64,000 nt of DNA. It comes from Fortiea sp. LEGE XX443. GTDB lineage: Bacteria > Cyanobacteriota > Cyanobacteriia > Cyanobacteriales > Nostocaceae. Each line of letters begins with the position of its first letter. Within the stretch, counting starts at the first letter, position 1. The notes beneath the pieces are model-generated. The model did not search any database. It was not told the DNA's origin and was given only the letters and a program-made list of their open reading frames with translations. The position numbers were made by a program, and so were the translations under genes. Below, piece by piece: positions 17,643 to 26,853 of the stretch. The DNA is taken from positions 1 through 64,000 of the forward strand of contig NZ_JADEXZ010000014.1 of the NCBI RefSeq assembly GCF_015206815.1. Direction: 5' to 3'.

Positions 17643-18425
17643 TTATGAGCGGTTGAAGGCAGCAATAATTAGGGTTAAATCATCGTCAGTACGTTGTGTA
17701 ATCCGCTCAGAACTTAAAAATCTCACTAGTTGCTCTTTGGCTAATGTCTTATCTTCAGCGTTTTCGATAAAATCAAACAAAGGAAAAAAGAAGGGTTTGT
17801 GAGGTTCGCCAACAACCATATTCAAAGCCAGCATTTGTAGTCCATCGGTGAGTATACCAACGTTAACTATTTCTTCACGCCATAATCTCATTTGTGCTGT
17901 ATCTATAGCATCCAAGGAAGTTAAAAAAGTCGTTTCGTTGATATATTCTCCATTATTAGGTATGGTCAGCGCAATTAAATTTCCTTGACGATTTTTTGCG
18001 ACTGCCATGCCGTCACCGATTTGTGCCGTTGCTACCATTTCTGGTGTGGCGATGGTAATTATTAAGGTAGTTGCTAAATCCTGAGGTTGTTGGTTACATG
18101 CTGCGGCTTCAGCCTCTACTGCTTTTTTGGCAGCGAGTAAAGCATCACTCAACAAGGATTGCACCACCACATCATCAGCTAAAAAAGAGCGCGAGACTTC
18201 TTTGATGGTGAGATGCTCTACAGCTGCTTCTGTGGCTACCATCGCGCCTATTTTTCCCTGGCTGGCAGAACCTGCGCCATCTGCGGCTGCGGCTACTAAT
18301 ATATTGTCTGGCAATAGCTGCCAGTTGTGAGCATCCTGACACAGCTGCTTGTTTTTGCTATGGCTTGTACCACATACAGAGGCGGCGACTACCCGCCAAT
18401 GAGAAATCTGTTTTGATGTGTTCAT
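17643..18425 (-). CDS. PP2C-family protein phosphatase of the TerY triad
   Basis: A 260-residue metal-dependent Ser/Thr phosphatase. Metal-binding aspartates are visible in CQDAH, AAADGAGSASQG, ILTDGLQ and TDDDLTLII, the expected PP2C order. It should reverse phosphorylation by the neighbouring kinase, with the von Willebrand A protein as a possible target or scaffold. I place the start at ATG 18425 (MNTSKQ). A longer frame from GTG 18497 is entirely made from a 34-bp dispersed repeat plus linker, so it is unlikely to be real N-terminus. Length and motif completeness suggest an active enzyme. Confidence 0.85.
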   Translation of the reverse strand: MNTSKQISHWRVVAASVCGTSHSKNKQLCQDAHNWQLLPDNILVAAAADGAGSASQGKIGAMVATEAAVEHLTIKEVSRSFLADDVVVQSLLSDALLAAKKAVEAEAAACNQQPQDLATTLIITIATPEMVATAQIGDGMAVAKNRQGNLIALTIPNNGEYINETTFLTSLDAIDTAQMRLWREEIVNVGILTDGLQMLALNMVVGEPHKPFFFPLFDFIENAEDKTLAKEQLVRFLSSERITQRTDDDLTLIIAAFNRS

Positions 18426-18463
18426 AGATTCTTTGTCTGGGCTGGCTGTGTAAGTATTAAACC

Positions 18464-18497
18464 GCGATCGCCTCCGGCGGGGCGTAGCCCATCGCAC
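18464..18497 (-). repeat. 34-bp GC-rich repeat, copy in the triad
   Basis: Read on the minus strand this is GTGCGATGGGCTACGC followed by CCCGCCGGAGGCGATCGC. It is identical over 34 bp to 20666-20699 and ends in a HIP1 octamer. It fills the gap between the TerY-like stop (18500) and the phosphatase gene. Confidence 0.9.
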
Positions 18498-18499
18498 GA

Positions 18500-19174
18500 T
18501 TAAATAGAACCCCAGCCAATTGGTGGTAGTGCTACTTGTTCATCAACTTGTGAGTGAGAAACGGCTGACATACTGGCTGACAACCACATAAACATTTCTA
18601 CAAAGTTTAGTCCTCTCAGTTTGAGTGGAGTCCGCACAGCTAACTGATTTAGCCGTGTCATGTTAGCATTTTCTACACCCACTGAGAAAAAAGCTACGCG
18701 CTTATTGGCTTCGTCGCCTTGGACTCGTTGCGCGGCTTGCTCTACTACCTGATCTAGTTCACCTTGAGGTTCGCCATCGGTAATCATGAATATCCAAGGA
18801 CGATAGTAAGCAATGCCATTTGCCCGATATAAGGATTTGCGCTCTTGCACCATGTCCAAGGCTTTATGAATTCCTCCACCCATGCTTGTTAGTCCCTGTG
18901 CTGTCAGAATGGGGGGGGTAAATTGATCGGCTGTTACGAAGTCTTGGACTACATTCACTTGACTATCAAAAGTAACTATTGCTACTTCTACTCGGCGAGC
19001 AGCCAAGGAGTTTTTTAATAATTCATCTTTCAAACTCAGCAAGCCCTGATTTAATGCCTCTATTGCTTCTCCTTGCATTGAGCCAGATGTGTCCAGTAAC
19101 AACACGCAAGGACAACGGGGTTCTGGGTTCTCCGCAAATTCTACTACTTCATCTAGTATTAATGTATCCTGCAT
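18500..19174 (-). CDS. TerY-like von Willebrand factor A domain protein
   Basis: A 224-residue single-domain vWA protein. The MIDAS metal site is complete: DTSGSM (DxSxS), the threonine in GLTSMGG and aspartate in TDGEPQGE. It resembles TerY, the soluble vWA partner in tellurite or phage-stress associated Ter systems. It is the first gene of a triad with the PP2C phosphatase and the kinase-TPR protein, all on the minus strand, and no other ter genes (TerC, TerD) are in the window. I chose ATG 19174; a TTG at 19201 would add nine residues. The role is probably phosphorylation-controlled assembly of a metal-sensing complex, inferred from the family. Confidence 0.83.
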   Translation of the reverse strand: MQDTLILDEVVEFAENPEPRCPCVLLLDTSGSMQGEAIEALNQGLLSLKDELLKNSLAARRVEVAIVTFDSQVNVVQDFVTADQFTPPILTAQGLTSMGGGIHKALDMVQERKSLYRANGIAYYRPWIFMITDGEPQGELDQVVEQAAQRVQGDEANKRVAFFSVGVENANMTRLNQLAVRTPLKLRGLNFVEMFMWLSASMSAVSHSQVDEQVALPPIGWGSI

Positions 19175-19201
19175 AACTTTTTGTGTTATGTTATAGTCCA
19201 A

Positions 19202-19753
19202 AGTGTTATTTTCCTTTTTTCAAAGTATATATCTTGTTTTCCGGAGCCTCAAAGGCAATAAGTAAATTTTTGGCGATCGCTGGACGAGTCTTCATTTAAC
19301 TATTAAACAAATAGTTTTCACCAAATTCTCTATACATTTAATAAATTTTTCATCAAGTTCCGGTTGAGAATCCAAAAATTTACGAAGAGTTCATGTTGCT
19401 GGCATTAACGGAACTACGAAGATTTATGTAGGGCAAACATAGAATATAATAAATATGCAAATTTTCCTACATAAAAGTTTAAAGATTTCATGTGGAATAC
19501 ATCATTTTTATCCTAAACAAAAGTGTTGAGTGTGTAACAGCTGATTGGCAAAGCCACCGCTGCAACTTCTGAATGAGTAGAAATACTAGCCCAAGGAGTA
19601 AGGCGATGATTTCCATCACTTTTAATATAGATTTATATTCTTCTTTCAGAAAATAATTTTCTTGGAGACATATTAAAACTAAATAAAGTACAACATAGGT
19701 AAGAATCCGGATTTACATAAATTTTGGTTAATTTCCGAAAAGAATTATTAAAA
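19202..19753. other. Divergent promoter region, TerY triad / PATAN regulator
   Basis: About 0.55 kb of AT-rich DNA separates two divergent units. It holds one HIP1 octamer near 19273 and several short T and A runs. No RNA gene or clear operator was recognised. Confidence 0.5.
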
Positions 19754-21169
19754 ATGGATAATTTTGGTACATTTACAGTTTTACGTCCCCAGAGTTTATT
19801 AAAACAACTATGTAATAGTGTTGGCACTACGTGTTTGCACGCTTTTAGTAACTTAGTTACCTGGTCGATTTATTTAGAACAGGGAGCAATAACCTACGCT
19901 ACCAACTCAGTTGAACCCTTTGATAGGCTGGAACGTCATCTGCGCCGCCTCAATCAGCTTAGTAGTGAAACCCGCGTGCAATTACGCATGAGGTTTGAAC
20001 ATGAGTTGTCAAATCAGTCCATTTCTGATGGTAGCAATGTATCAAATCAACCTGCTGATTATCAAGCAATTCACTGGCTAATCAACAAAGGATATCTGGA
20101 TGCTGCACAAGCTACAATCTTGATTCAAGAATTGGTAAAAGAAGTTATTGAATCATTTTTGTTAATTAAAACTGGTAGTTATGCCTTAAGTAATGCACAG
20201 CAGACAGTAACAAAAATCTGTCGGTTGGATGTAGATAAAACCCTAGAAAATTGCCAAATTCGATTACGAAATTGGCAGTCTTTCTCTCCCCACATTGCTT
20301 CTCCATATCAGCGTCCATACCTATTAATTAACAGTAAGCTCCATAACCAAAATCTACCCCAACTACTGCCAGAATTAACTAATTGGATGAAGGGTTTCAG
20401 TCTGCGTCATCTGGCTGTGATTATGAATCAAGATGAAATTCAACTGGCTCAAAATTTATACCCTCATATTGTTAAAGGCGGGGTGATACTGCATGAACCA
20501 GATCCTCCATTTGATCAGCTACCTAAGTATGTGCCGAAAGCGGCATCGCCTTCTCGATATACAACAGCATTACTTAACAAGCAATTCATTGATACGGTAG
20601 TAGAACCCATTAACCTTCATGGTCAACCTGAAACGGCTCTGACTGTAGAAGATTTTACTCCTGTAGTGCGATGGGCTACGCCCCGCCGGAGGCGATCGCC
20701 ACAAACTTTTCCACCATCAAGACAAAATCTTCAGGAATTAACAATACTAAATACCATAAAATCTGCTCCTGAAAGAGTAACGACTACTACCGTAACTGCC
20801 AAAAACACCTATAAAATCATTACAGTAGATGATAGCCCCACAATTCTTAAAGAAATTAGTCGTTTTTTAGAAAGTGAGAATTTTTCTGTAATTACGATTG
20901 ATGATCCACTCAAAGCTGTCATGTCGATTATTAGACATAAACCAGACTTAATTTTGTTGGATCTCAACATGGCAGGTATTGATGGCTATGAGTTATGTAA
21001 AATAATCCGTAATAATTCCATGTTTAAACATACTCCGATTATTTTTGTCACAGGCAATAGAGGAATTGTCGATAAAGTCAAAGCCAGATTAGTCGGAGCA
21101 TCTGGTTATCTAACTAAACCATTTACCCGTGCAGAATTACTAAAACTTGTATTTATGCACTTGGCTTAA
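19754..21169 (+). CDS. PatA-like response regulator (PATAN/DUF4388 plus receiver)
   Basis: A 471-residue protein, numbered here from the upstream frame start at 19724. An N-terminal PATAN-type region (from about residue 11) is joined by a linker to a C-terminal receiver domain (about 363-481). The receiver has the acidic pair DD (369-370), phospho-acceptor Asp413 in LLDLNMAG and Lys465 in LTKPF. Such proteins work in phototaxis or heterocyst patterning through protein contacts rather than DNA binding. The linker includes RWATPRRRRS, which is encoded by the same 34-bp repeat found beside the phosphatase gene, so it is an insertion that kept the frame. I chose ATG 19754; an upstream ATG at 19724 is possible. 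It is divergent from the TerY triad. Confidence 0.82.
   Translation: MDNFGTFTVLRPQSLLKQLCNSVGTTCLHAFSNLVTWSIYLEQGAITYATNSVEPFDRLERHLRRLNQLSSETRVQLRMRFEHELSNQSISDGSNVSNQPADYQAIHWLINKGYLDAAQATILIQELVKEVIESFLLIKTGSYALSNAQQTVTKICRLDVDKTLENCQIRLRNWQSFSPHIASPYQRPYLLINSKLHNQNLPQLLPELTNWMKGFSLRHLAVIMNQDEIQLAQNLYPHIVKGGVILHEPDPPFDQLPKYVPKAASPSRYTTALLNKQFIDTVVEPINLHGQPETALTVEDFTPVVRWATPRRRRSPQTFPPSRQNLQELTILNTIKSAPERVTTTTVTAKNTYKIITVDDSPTILKEISRFLESENFSVITIDDPLKAVMSIIRHKPDLILLDLNMAGIDGYELCKIIRNNSMFKHTPIIFVTGNRGIVDKVKARLVGASGYLTKPFTRAELLKLVFMHLA
20666..20699 (+). repeat. 34-bp GC-rich repeat, in-frame copy inside the PATAN regulator
   Basis: Identical over 34 bp to the reverse complement of 18464-18497. 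It encodes VRWATPRRRRS in the linker between the PATAN part and the receiver. GC content is far above that of the flanking codons. Confidence 0.9.
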
Positions 21170-21255
21170 TTCATGTGCAGAATAAATTAGATAAAATTAA
21201 CCGTCAATAATATGCGAATAATACAGTTGATAGTGCGCTACTAGAACCAGTAAAA

Positions 21256-22236
21256 ATGCAAATTAGCCGAGAACTATCCCTCTCAACTATGGGTTGCGGA
21301 ACTTGGGCGTGGGGGAACCAACTCCTCTGGGGATACAACGAAAGCATGGATGCTCAGTTGCAAACCGTGTTTAACTTGTGTGTGAGCAATGGCGTTACCT
21401 TATTTGACACAGGTGATTCTTACGGTACTGGCCGATTAAATGGACGTAGTGAGTTGCTTTTGGGACGATTCTCTCAAGAATATCAAGGATTAAATCAAGA
21501 AAATATTTGCATTGCGACAAAACTAGCAGCCTACCCTTGGAGATGGACGCGCCAATCTATGATTAAAGCTTGTCAGTCTTCTGCTAAACGCTTGGGCAAA
21601 AATGTCGATTTAGTGCAAATGCACTGGTCTACAGCCAATTATGCACCTTGGCAAGAAAAAGGACTATTGAATGGTTTGGCTGACCTCTACGAACAAGGTT
21701 TAGTTAAAGGAATTGGACTATCGAATTACGGCCCGCAACAGTTAAAAATTGTGCATCAAAAATTTGCTGAACGAGGTGTTCCTATTTCCACCTTGCAAGT
21801 ACAGTATTCTCTGTTGTCTACTTATCCGGTAACACAATTGAGATTGAAAGAGGTTTGTGATGAACTAGGCATTAAACTAATTGCTTACAGTCCTCTGGCT
21901 TTAGGGATATTAACAGGTAAATATTCAGAACAAGGGAAATTGCCCAAAGGCATTCGCGGGTTGTTGTTTAGACAGCTATTACCAGGAGCGCGATCGCTGT
22001 TAGCATGTTTACGAGAGGTAGCACAATCTCGAAATAAAACCATGTCACAGGTAGCCATAAACTGGTGCATCTGTAAAGGAACTATTCCTATTCCCGGCGC
22101 AAAGTCCCTAGCACAAGCACAAGAAAATATTGGTGCTTTAGGTTGGCAACTTGACTCAACAGAAATAGCAGAGTTAGATAAAGCGGCTGGTAGTACAGAT
22201 AAAGTAATGGTGCAGAATATTTTTCAAACGAAATAA
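21256..22236 (+). CDS. Aldo/keto reductase
   Basis: A 326-residue NADPH-dependent reductase of the AKR family with a TIM-barrel fold. The catalytic tetrad is visible: Asp51 and Tyr56 (DTGDSYG), Lys89 (ATKLA) and His123 (QMHW). The C-terminal IPIPGAKSLAQAQEN segment is the coenzyme 2'-phosphate-binding region. Substrate is unknown; related cyanobacterial and plant-chloroplast proteins reduce various aldehydes. It stands alone, 86 bp after the PATAN regulator and convergent with the DUF3352 gene. Length is normal and no anomaly is seen. Confidence 0.9.
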   Translation: MQISRELSLSTMGCGTWAWGNQLLWGYNESMDAQLQTVFNLCVSNGVTLFDTGDSYGTGRLNGRSELLLGRFSQEYQGLNQENICIATKLAAYPWRWTRQSMIKACQSSAKRLGKNVDLVQMHWSTANYAPWQEKGLLNGLADLYEQGLVKGIGLSNYGPQQLKIVHQKFAERGVPISTLQVQYSLLSTYPVTQLRLKEVCDELGIKLIAYSPLALGILTGKYSEQGKLPKGIRGLLFRQLLPGARSLLACLREVAQSRNKTMSQVAINWCICKGTIPIPGAKSLAQAQENIGALGWQLDSTEIAELDKAAGSTDKVMVQNIFQTK

Positions 22237-22292
22237 CATTAAATTTTGTAGAGACTTGGTAATGCAACATCTCTACAAAACTCACTTTTAAA

Positions 22293-24098
22293 TCACTCTT
22301 TTATCGCAGGACTAATTGGCTTTCTATTAGGAGCCAAAACCATTAAAACATCAAATTGTTCTTTGTTTGGTGTTGTAGATGTTGTGGCACTAATGCTGTA
22401 GATTGAGCCAACTATTGGTTTCCAGGGTTGGAATTGCTGGCTATTAAAGTAACTGGGTAAAAAACCATAAATCCATGATAATGTAGATCCTCCATTGAGA
22501 TAGAAATATCCATAGTTAGGACGGGGTAAGGAATTGGTTGCTGTTTGGAAATTATAAGTTGAAGGTAATAAAAGATAAGGCTGCGGTATTAAATCTTGAA
22601 TCGCTCCAAACCCAGTTGTGACAACAACAGTATTATCATCTGTCCAGTTATAAGCCAACAAGCTTTGTGAGGTATTTCCTCCCACATCCCAACTAGTAAC
22701 AGTTTGACCTTTAATATTGTGAGTATTAACTACAACTCCTCCTGTTGAAAAAGATGTAATGAATTCATCTAACTTCTTGAGAGTAGCTTCAGCGGCGGTA
22801 CGATTATTTGTTTCCAAAGCCATACCTATGCCTAAATTCAAATTAGGGATTGCTCCAAGTAACCCGCCTTTAGAGGGAAACAGGAAAAAGGCATATTCAC
22901 CATCCATCCAATTTGTAATGTCCTTTTCTAAATCAAGTTTAGTACTGCTTTGGACAAAACTACGAAGTTGTGTTAGATACTCTTTAAGTTGTGGCTTTGT
23001 ACTAAGAGCTTCTGTTAAAAGTAGCCATTTCTGATTAAGGTTGCGGCCAGTGGCAGCAGAGTAGGTAGCGGCTGGTAATCTAGATAGTATTACCTCGTGC
23101 TTTTCGGTTTGAAAGACATCTTTTTCTGGTTTAGGAGTTTGGCGGTAGGCGGTAGCTTGAAAATGCAAACCTTCTGATTCTACTGTTACAAAACCATTGA
23201 AGCTGCTGTAGTCTTTTAATTGCTCAAGGTTAATGGCATCACTACCAATAATCGGAAAAGGCAGACTGGGATCTTTGGTAATGTCGTTGATTAAAGGAAT
23301 CAACGTCACGAAGTTTTCATAAACTGAAAGCAGGGATTTAGCATATTGAGGATGCTTGATTGTTTCTTGGAATTGGGTATTTTGTGCAAGAGTTGTATTT
23401 CCTTGGGAAGCATCAATTATCTGCTCAATTGGTTGAGCAGTGATGCCCGTGACAATATACCCTGGTAAAGTAGCGATCGCAATTCCCCGTGGTCTTTTTA
23501 ACCAATCAGGATTCCTCAAAACAGGCATGGCAGCTAATTTGAGTTTTTTCTTGGTAGAAAATTGCCTTAGCTTCTTGGTTGGTGAAGGTGATTCTGGTGA
23601 TGGATCTGATTTTGGTGATTCTGGAGGTTTCACTTCTAAAATCGTGATGCCTTTATATTCCCTTACCTTTACCCGTTGTGGATCTCCATTCTTAAGTAGT
23701 TCTAAAAAAGGCTGTATGCGTGACTCATCCTTGATTGGAGCCAGCATGACAAAGTTATTATCTATGGTTGCAGTCGTACCCTCAACTTTTGGCAAAAAAG
23801 CAAATGCTACTTGATCACCTAACAAAGACTCAATCTCTTTGGCATAATCGAGTTTAAAAGAAGGTGGTAAATATTTGGATACGGCTGTAAAGGCTCTTTG
23901 AAATAAATAAAACCGATTTAAGGATGTCCAAGCTTCTGCCTTGGTATTTACTAAGCCTACCAATGGTGTGTCTGCTGGTAAGATATTTGCGATCGCTGGT
24001 GCTGGTGTAGTAGATGCAGTAGGCTCGCTAGTCTCAGCCACAGGAGAAACGACCGCTAAAGCCGATAATAGCGATACTGTAATAATTGGTGATACCAT
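22293..24098 (-). CDS. DUF3352 family exported protein
   Basis: A 601-residue protein with an N-terminal hydrophobic stretch (ITVSLLSALAVVSPVA, about residues 6-21) that looks like a signal peptide or anchor, so it is probably periplasmic or lumen-facing. The body matches the DUF3352 type common in cyanobacteria: DTPLVGLVNTKAEAW near the start and the conserved GDQVAFAFLP region. A Ser/Pro-rich stretch lies near residues 165-180. Biochemical function is unknown. It is convergent with the aldo/keto reductase gene and upstream of nothing obvious, so it is probably monocistronic. Confidence 0.75.
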   Translation of the reverse strand: MVSPIITVSLLSALAVVSPVAETSEPTASTTPAPAIANILPADTPLVGLVNTKAEAWTSLNRFYLFQRAFTAVSKYLPPSFKLDYAKEIESLLGDQVAFAFLPKVEGTTATIDNNFVMLAPIKDESRIQPFLELLKNGDPQRVKVREYKGITILEVKPPESPKSDPSPESPSPTKKLRQFSTKKKLKLAAMPVLRNPDWLKRPRGIAIATLPGYIVTGITAQPIEQIIDASQGNTTLAQNTQFQETIKHPQYAKSLLSVYENFVTLIPLINDITKDPSLPFPIIGSDAINLEQLKDYSSFNGFVTVESEGLHFQATAYRQTPKPEKDVFQTEKHEVILSRLPAATYSAATGRNLNQKWLLLTEALSTKPQLKEYLTQLRSFVQSSTKLDLEKDITNWMDGEYAFFLFPSKGGLLGAIPNLNLGIGMALETNNRTAAEATLKKLDEFITSFSTGGVVVNTHNIKGQTVTSWDVGGNTSQSLLAYNWTDDNTVVVTTGFGAIQDLIPQPYLLLPSTYNFQTATNSLPRPNYGYFYLNGGSTLSWIYGFLPSYFNSQQFQPWKPIVGSIYSISATTSTTPNKEQFDVLMVLAPNRKPISPAIKE

Positions 24099-24247
24099 TT
24101 TGAATTGTAGATTTTAGAATTGCAACCTAGCAACTAAATGTATAAATCATAAAATACAATTGTGCGAATTTATTTGTTATATTTTTATGACTAATTAAAA
24201 AAAGTTTTTTAAGAAAATTAAAATCACAATATTATTAAAATTCAACA

Positions 24248-24286
24248 AACAGATTCCCGACTTCTCAAAGAAGTCGGGAATCTGTT
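24248..24286. repeat. Dispersed palindrome, copy 2
   Basis: An 18-bp perfect stem (24248-24265 with 24269-24286) and a CAA loop, built around TTCCCGACTTCT. It is the longest and best preserved of the three copies. It starts 16 bp past the stop of the ThiO-ThiG gene and on the minus strand is followed by T-rich DNA, so this copy may also work as a terminator. Confidence 0.8.
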
Positions 24287-24302
24287 CCTTTCAAAGTCCG
24301 CT

Positions 24303-26240
24303 TCAATAACTATTAATTGTCCCAGTCACAGGCGAACTAGGACTAGCGTAAGATTTGATGGGCATTCTACCAGCTAGGTATGCTAGACGACCGGCGACGG
24401 TTGCCAAATTCATAGCATAAGCCATTGCGGCTGAATTTTGCGCCAGAGCGATCGCACTATTAATCAACAAGGCATCTGCACCCAATTCCATTGCTTGAGA
24501 TGCTTCTGAGGGTGAACCAATACCTGCATCTACAACAACTGGCACATTAGCGTTTTCAATAATGATTTGGATATTGGCTGTGGTTTTTAGCCCTTGTCCT
24601 GAACCGATGGGTGATGCTAAAGGCATAACTGTTGCACAGCCAGCTTCTTCTAAACGTTTGGCTAACATCGGGTCAGCATTAATATAAGGTAATACTGCAA
24701 ACCCTTCTTTCACCAGCTGTTCGGCGGCTTGCAGCGTCCCAATCGGATCTGGTAATAAATATTTTGGATCTGGTATGACTTCTAATTTCACAAAGTTATT
24801 ATCTTCCTGCCCCAAAAGTTTCGCCATTTCTCGCCCCAAACGGGCCACACGAATTGCTTCTTCGGCGGTTTGACAACCAGCAGTATTGGGTAACATCCAA
24901 ATTTTTGACCAATCCAGTGCTTCAGCTAAACCTTCATGTCCAGGAGTTTTGGTTTGGACTCGTCTTACTGCAACAGTGACAATTTGACAACTACTAGCAA
25001 TGACACTTTGTTGCATTTCTGCAATACTGCGATACTTACCAGTTCCCGTCATCAGGCGAGATTGAAAGGTTTTGCCAGCAATGACGAGTGGGGAGTCTGG
25101 GAGTGGGGAAGGGCGATCACTGTTGGTAAAATTAGCAGGGTGAGTCAGCATAGGGGCGGTAGATGGCTGGGTGTGAAAGCGAGAATGGTGGAAATGAGCA
25201 AGTAAAGAATCGGATTTTTGTTCGCAAATTAAATCAGCAATTAACTGTGCTGTGACGGGCGCGAGTAAAATGCCATTCCGATAATGACCTGTAGCCAAAG
25301 TCAAGTTTTCACAATGGCTAGTTCCCAAAATGGGTAATTCATCAGGGGTAGCTGGGCGAAAACCCCACCAAAATTCTTGGATGGAATAATCCTGTAATTG
25401 TGGATATAAGCGAATAGCTTGCTGAAGTAAATATTGAATGCCTGCGGGGGTGTTATTCGGAGTAAAACCCACATCTTCGCTCGTTGCACCCAAAATAATC
25501 GAACGATTCCGTCTGGGGACGATGTAAATATTTTCCCCAAACAAAACTCGTCTGAGGAGCAATTCCGGCAGAAAATCAGGTAATCGCACACTTAGCATTT
25601 GCCCTTTGCGAGGACTCACAGGCAAGGGTAACAATTCATTTGACCAAGCGCCAGTAGCCAAAACGTAGTGAGTAGCACGAATAACTCCCGTGTTGGTTTG
25701 TACGCCGATTACTTGCCCTTGCTGTTGGATTAATCCTTCCACTGTGACGTGATCTTTGATTTCCACTCCGAGGGATTTAGCAGCAGTCCACAATGCTTGT
25801 GCCAATGCCCGATTATCAACTTGGGCATCTTCAGGATACCACCAGCCACCAACTACATCATTTCCCAATCCTGGCTGATATTGATGAATGGCGGCTTGAT
25901 CTAACCAATACGCAGGTGATTCACAGGGTGCAGGAGACTGTGGTTTTTGATACACAGGCGCTAAAATACCGCAAGACCAATAACCAGTATTTACACCAGT
26001 TAAGTCTTCTAGTTTACGTGTCCATTCTGGATATAAGGCACGCGATCGCCTGCATAACTCACCCATTGCCTGATCTGGGATAATTTCTGCATCTGGTGCT
26101 AACATGCCAGCAGCAGCATGGGTAGCAGCAGCCTGGAAATCACGGCAAAGCACGGTGACATTTGTCCCGCGCAGTTTGAGTTCGACGGCGATCGCTAAAC
26201 CAATAACACCGCCACCAATAATTAAAATATCGCTAGTCAT
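24303..26240 (-). CDS. thiO/thiG: Bifunctional glycine oxidase ThiO / thiazole synthase ThiG
   Basis: A 645-residue fusion for the thiazole branch of thiamine synthesis. Residues 1 to ~345 are ThiO, an FAD-dependent glycine oxidase making dehydroglycine, with the GGGVIG loop (9-14) and the [18 protein letters not shown] region. After a proline- and serine-rich linker, residues ~385-645 are ThiG with [45 protein letters not shown] and [24 protein letters not shown]. Fusing the two lets dehydroglycine pass directly to the synthase. Both halves look complete. The fusion is common in cyanobacteria. No TPP riboswitch signature was seen upstream; that DNA is made of TCATTAG-type repeats. Confidence 0.93.
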   Translation of the reverse strand: MTSDILIIGGGVIGLAIAVELKLRGTNVTVLCRDFQAAATHAAAGMLAPDAEIIPDQAMGELCRRSRALYPEWTRKLEDLTGVNTGYWSCGILAPVYQKPQSPAPCESPAYWLDQAAIHQYQPGLGNDVVGGWWYPEDAQVDNRALAQALWTAAKSLGVEIKDHVTVEGLIQQQGQVIGVQTNTGVIRATHYVLATGAWSNELLPLPVSPRKGQMLSVRLPDFLPELLLRRVLFGENIYIVPRRNRSIILGATSEDVGFTPNNTPAGIQYLLQQAIRLYPQLQDYSIQEFWWGFRPATPDELPILGTSHCENLTLATGHYRNGILLAPVTAQLIADLICEQKSDSLLAHFHHSRFHTQPSTAPMLTHPANFTNSDRPSPLPDSPLVIAGKTFQSRLMTGTGKYRSIAEMQQSVIASSCQIVTVAVRRVQTKTPGHEGLAEALDWSKIWMLPNTAGCQTAEEAIRVARLGREMAKLLGQEDNNFVKLEVIPDPKYLLPDPIGTLQAAEQLVKEGFAVLPYINADPMLAKRLEEAGCATVMPLASPIGSGQGLKTTANIQIIIENANVPVVVDAGIGSPSEASQAMELGADALLINSAIALAQNSAAMAYAMNLATVAGRLAYLAGRMPIKSYASPSSPVTGTINSY

Positions 26241-26330
26241 TAGTCATTAGTCATTGGTTATTAGCCATTGATCATTAGTACACAACTACATAACTTATAG
26301 CTAATAACTTGTTACCAATGACTAATTATA
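26237..26330. repeat. TCATTAG / TAATGAC heptamer tract
   Basis: The DNA just upstream of the ThiO-ThiG gene consists of short repeated units such as GTCATTAGTCATTAGTCATTGG and ACCAATGACTAATTA. The units are complementary to one another, so the tract can fold back. It is a short tandem repeat of the Nostoc type. Confidence 0.6.
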
Positions 26331-26370
26331 GGAATTGGGTAGTAGGTACTAAGCAATAAGAAATTTATTT

Positions 26371-26410
26371 CCCCCTGCTCCCTGCTCCCTTGCCTCCCTG
26401 CCTCTTTTCC
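26371..26410. repeat. Pyrimidine-rich CCCTGCTCCCTG tandem tract
   Basis: CCCCTGCTCCCTGCTCCCTTGCC-type repeats abut the 3' end of the small gene at 26410. This is the same GGCAGGA/GGGAGCA class of short tandem repeat seen at 39187, 39626, 41964 and 56590. Confidence 0.6.
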
Positions 26411-26853
26411 TACCACAAAGCCCGAATCGGTTCTCTGACAGACTCGTTATTACTAAAAGATGTATCAGTTGATTGTACTTCTCTAGTAGTTGTATCTGAT
26501 GTATTGTCAGGAGATGAGAAGGATTCGCTGGGAGTATTATTTTGAGCAACGCTGCTTCTGCGTTCTGTTGTCGTTGTATTGAGATTTTCCTGCCTAACAC
26601 TTCTTCTAGCTTCTGTGGAGGTAGTATCTTCTTGGGGAGTGCTGGCTCTGTCTTCACTTAAAGCACGACTACCTCGGCTGGGGGCAGTGCTATTAACATT
26701 AATATTAGCTGGGAGAACGCGTGATGTTTTACCGCCGGGAGTATTATTACTGGCAGTTTGTTGTCCACCCATTGGAAAGTTGATGCCCAGCAATGTACCC
26801 AATAAAATTGCCAAGCCTCCACCCATGAGAATAAGCGGTGTCCATCTACCCAT
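26410..26853 (-). CDS. Small single-span protein with Ser/Thr-rich tail, unknown
   Basis: A 147-residue protein I do not recognise. Residues about 6-24 (TPLILMGGGLAILLGTLLG) form one membrane segment. The remaining ~120 residues are of low complexity, rich in Ser, Thr, Asn, Arg and Glu, with repeated TTTERRSS- and TSTEARRS-like stretches, and are probably disordered. The MGRWTPLILMGGGLAILLG start is followed by GINFPMGG, so a membrane anchor with an extended flexible tail is likely. The gene stands alone and an ATG preceded by GGAGAAAAAC supports the start. It could be a cell-envelope or division-associated small protein, but no function can be stated. Confidence 0.65.
   Translation of the reverse strand: MGRWTPLILMGGGLAILLGTLLGINFPMGGQQTASNNTPGGKTSRVLPANINVNSTAPSRGSRALSEDRASTPQEDTTSTEARRSVRQENLNTTTTERRSSVAQNNTPSESFSSPDNTSDTTTREVQSTDTSFSNNESVREPIRALW

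Noticed and set aside
18426-18497. N-terminal extension of the PP2C phosphatase from GTG 18497
   Set aside because: The added residues come from a 34-bp dispersed repeat, and ATG 18425 gives the normal family start.
26241-26340. Possible TPP riboswitch upstream of ThiO-ThiG
   Set aside because: The expected conserved blocks are absent; the DNA is composed of TCATTAG-type repeats.
26349-26657. 102-codon frame overlapping the small membrane protein gene
   Set aside because: It overlaps most of that gene in another frame on the same strand and has no domain or conserved start.
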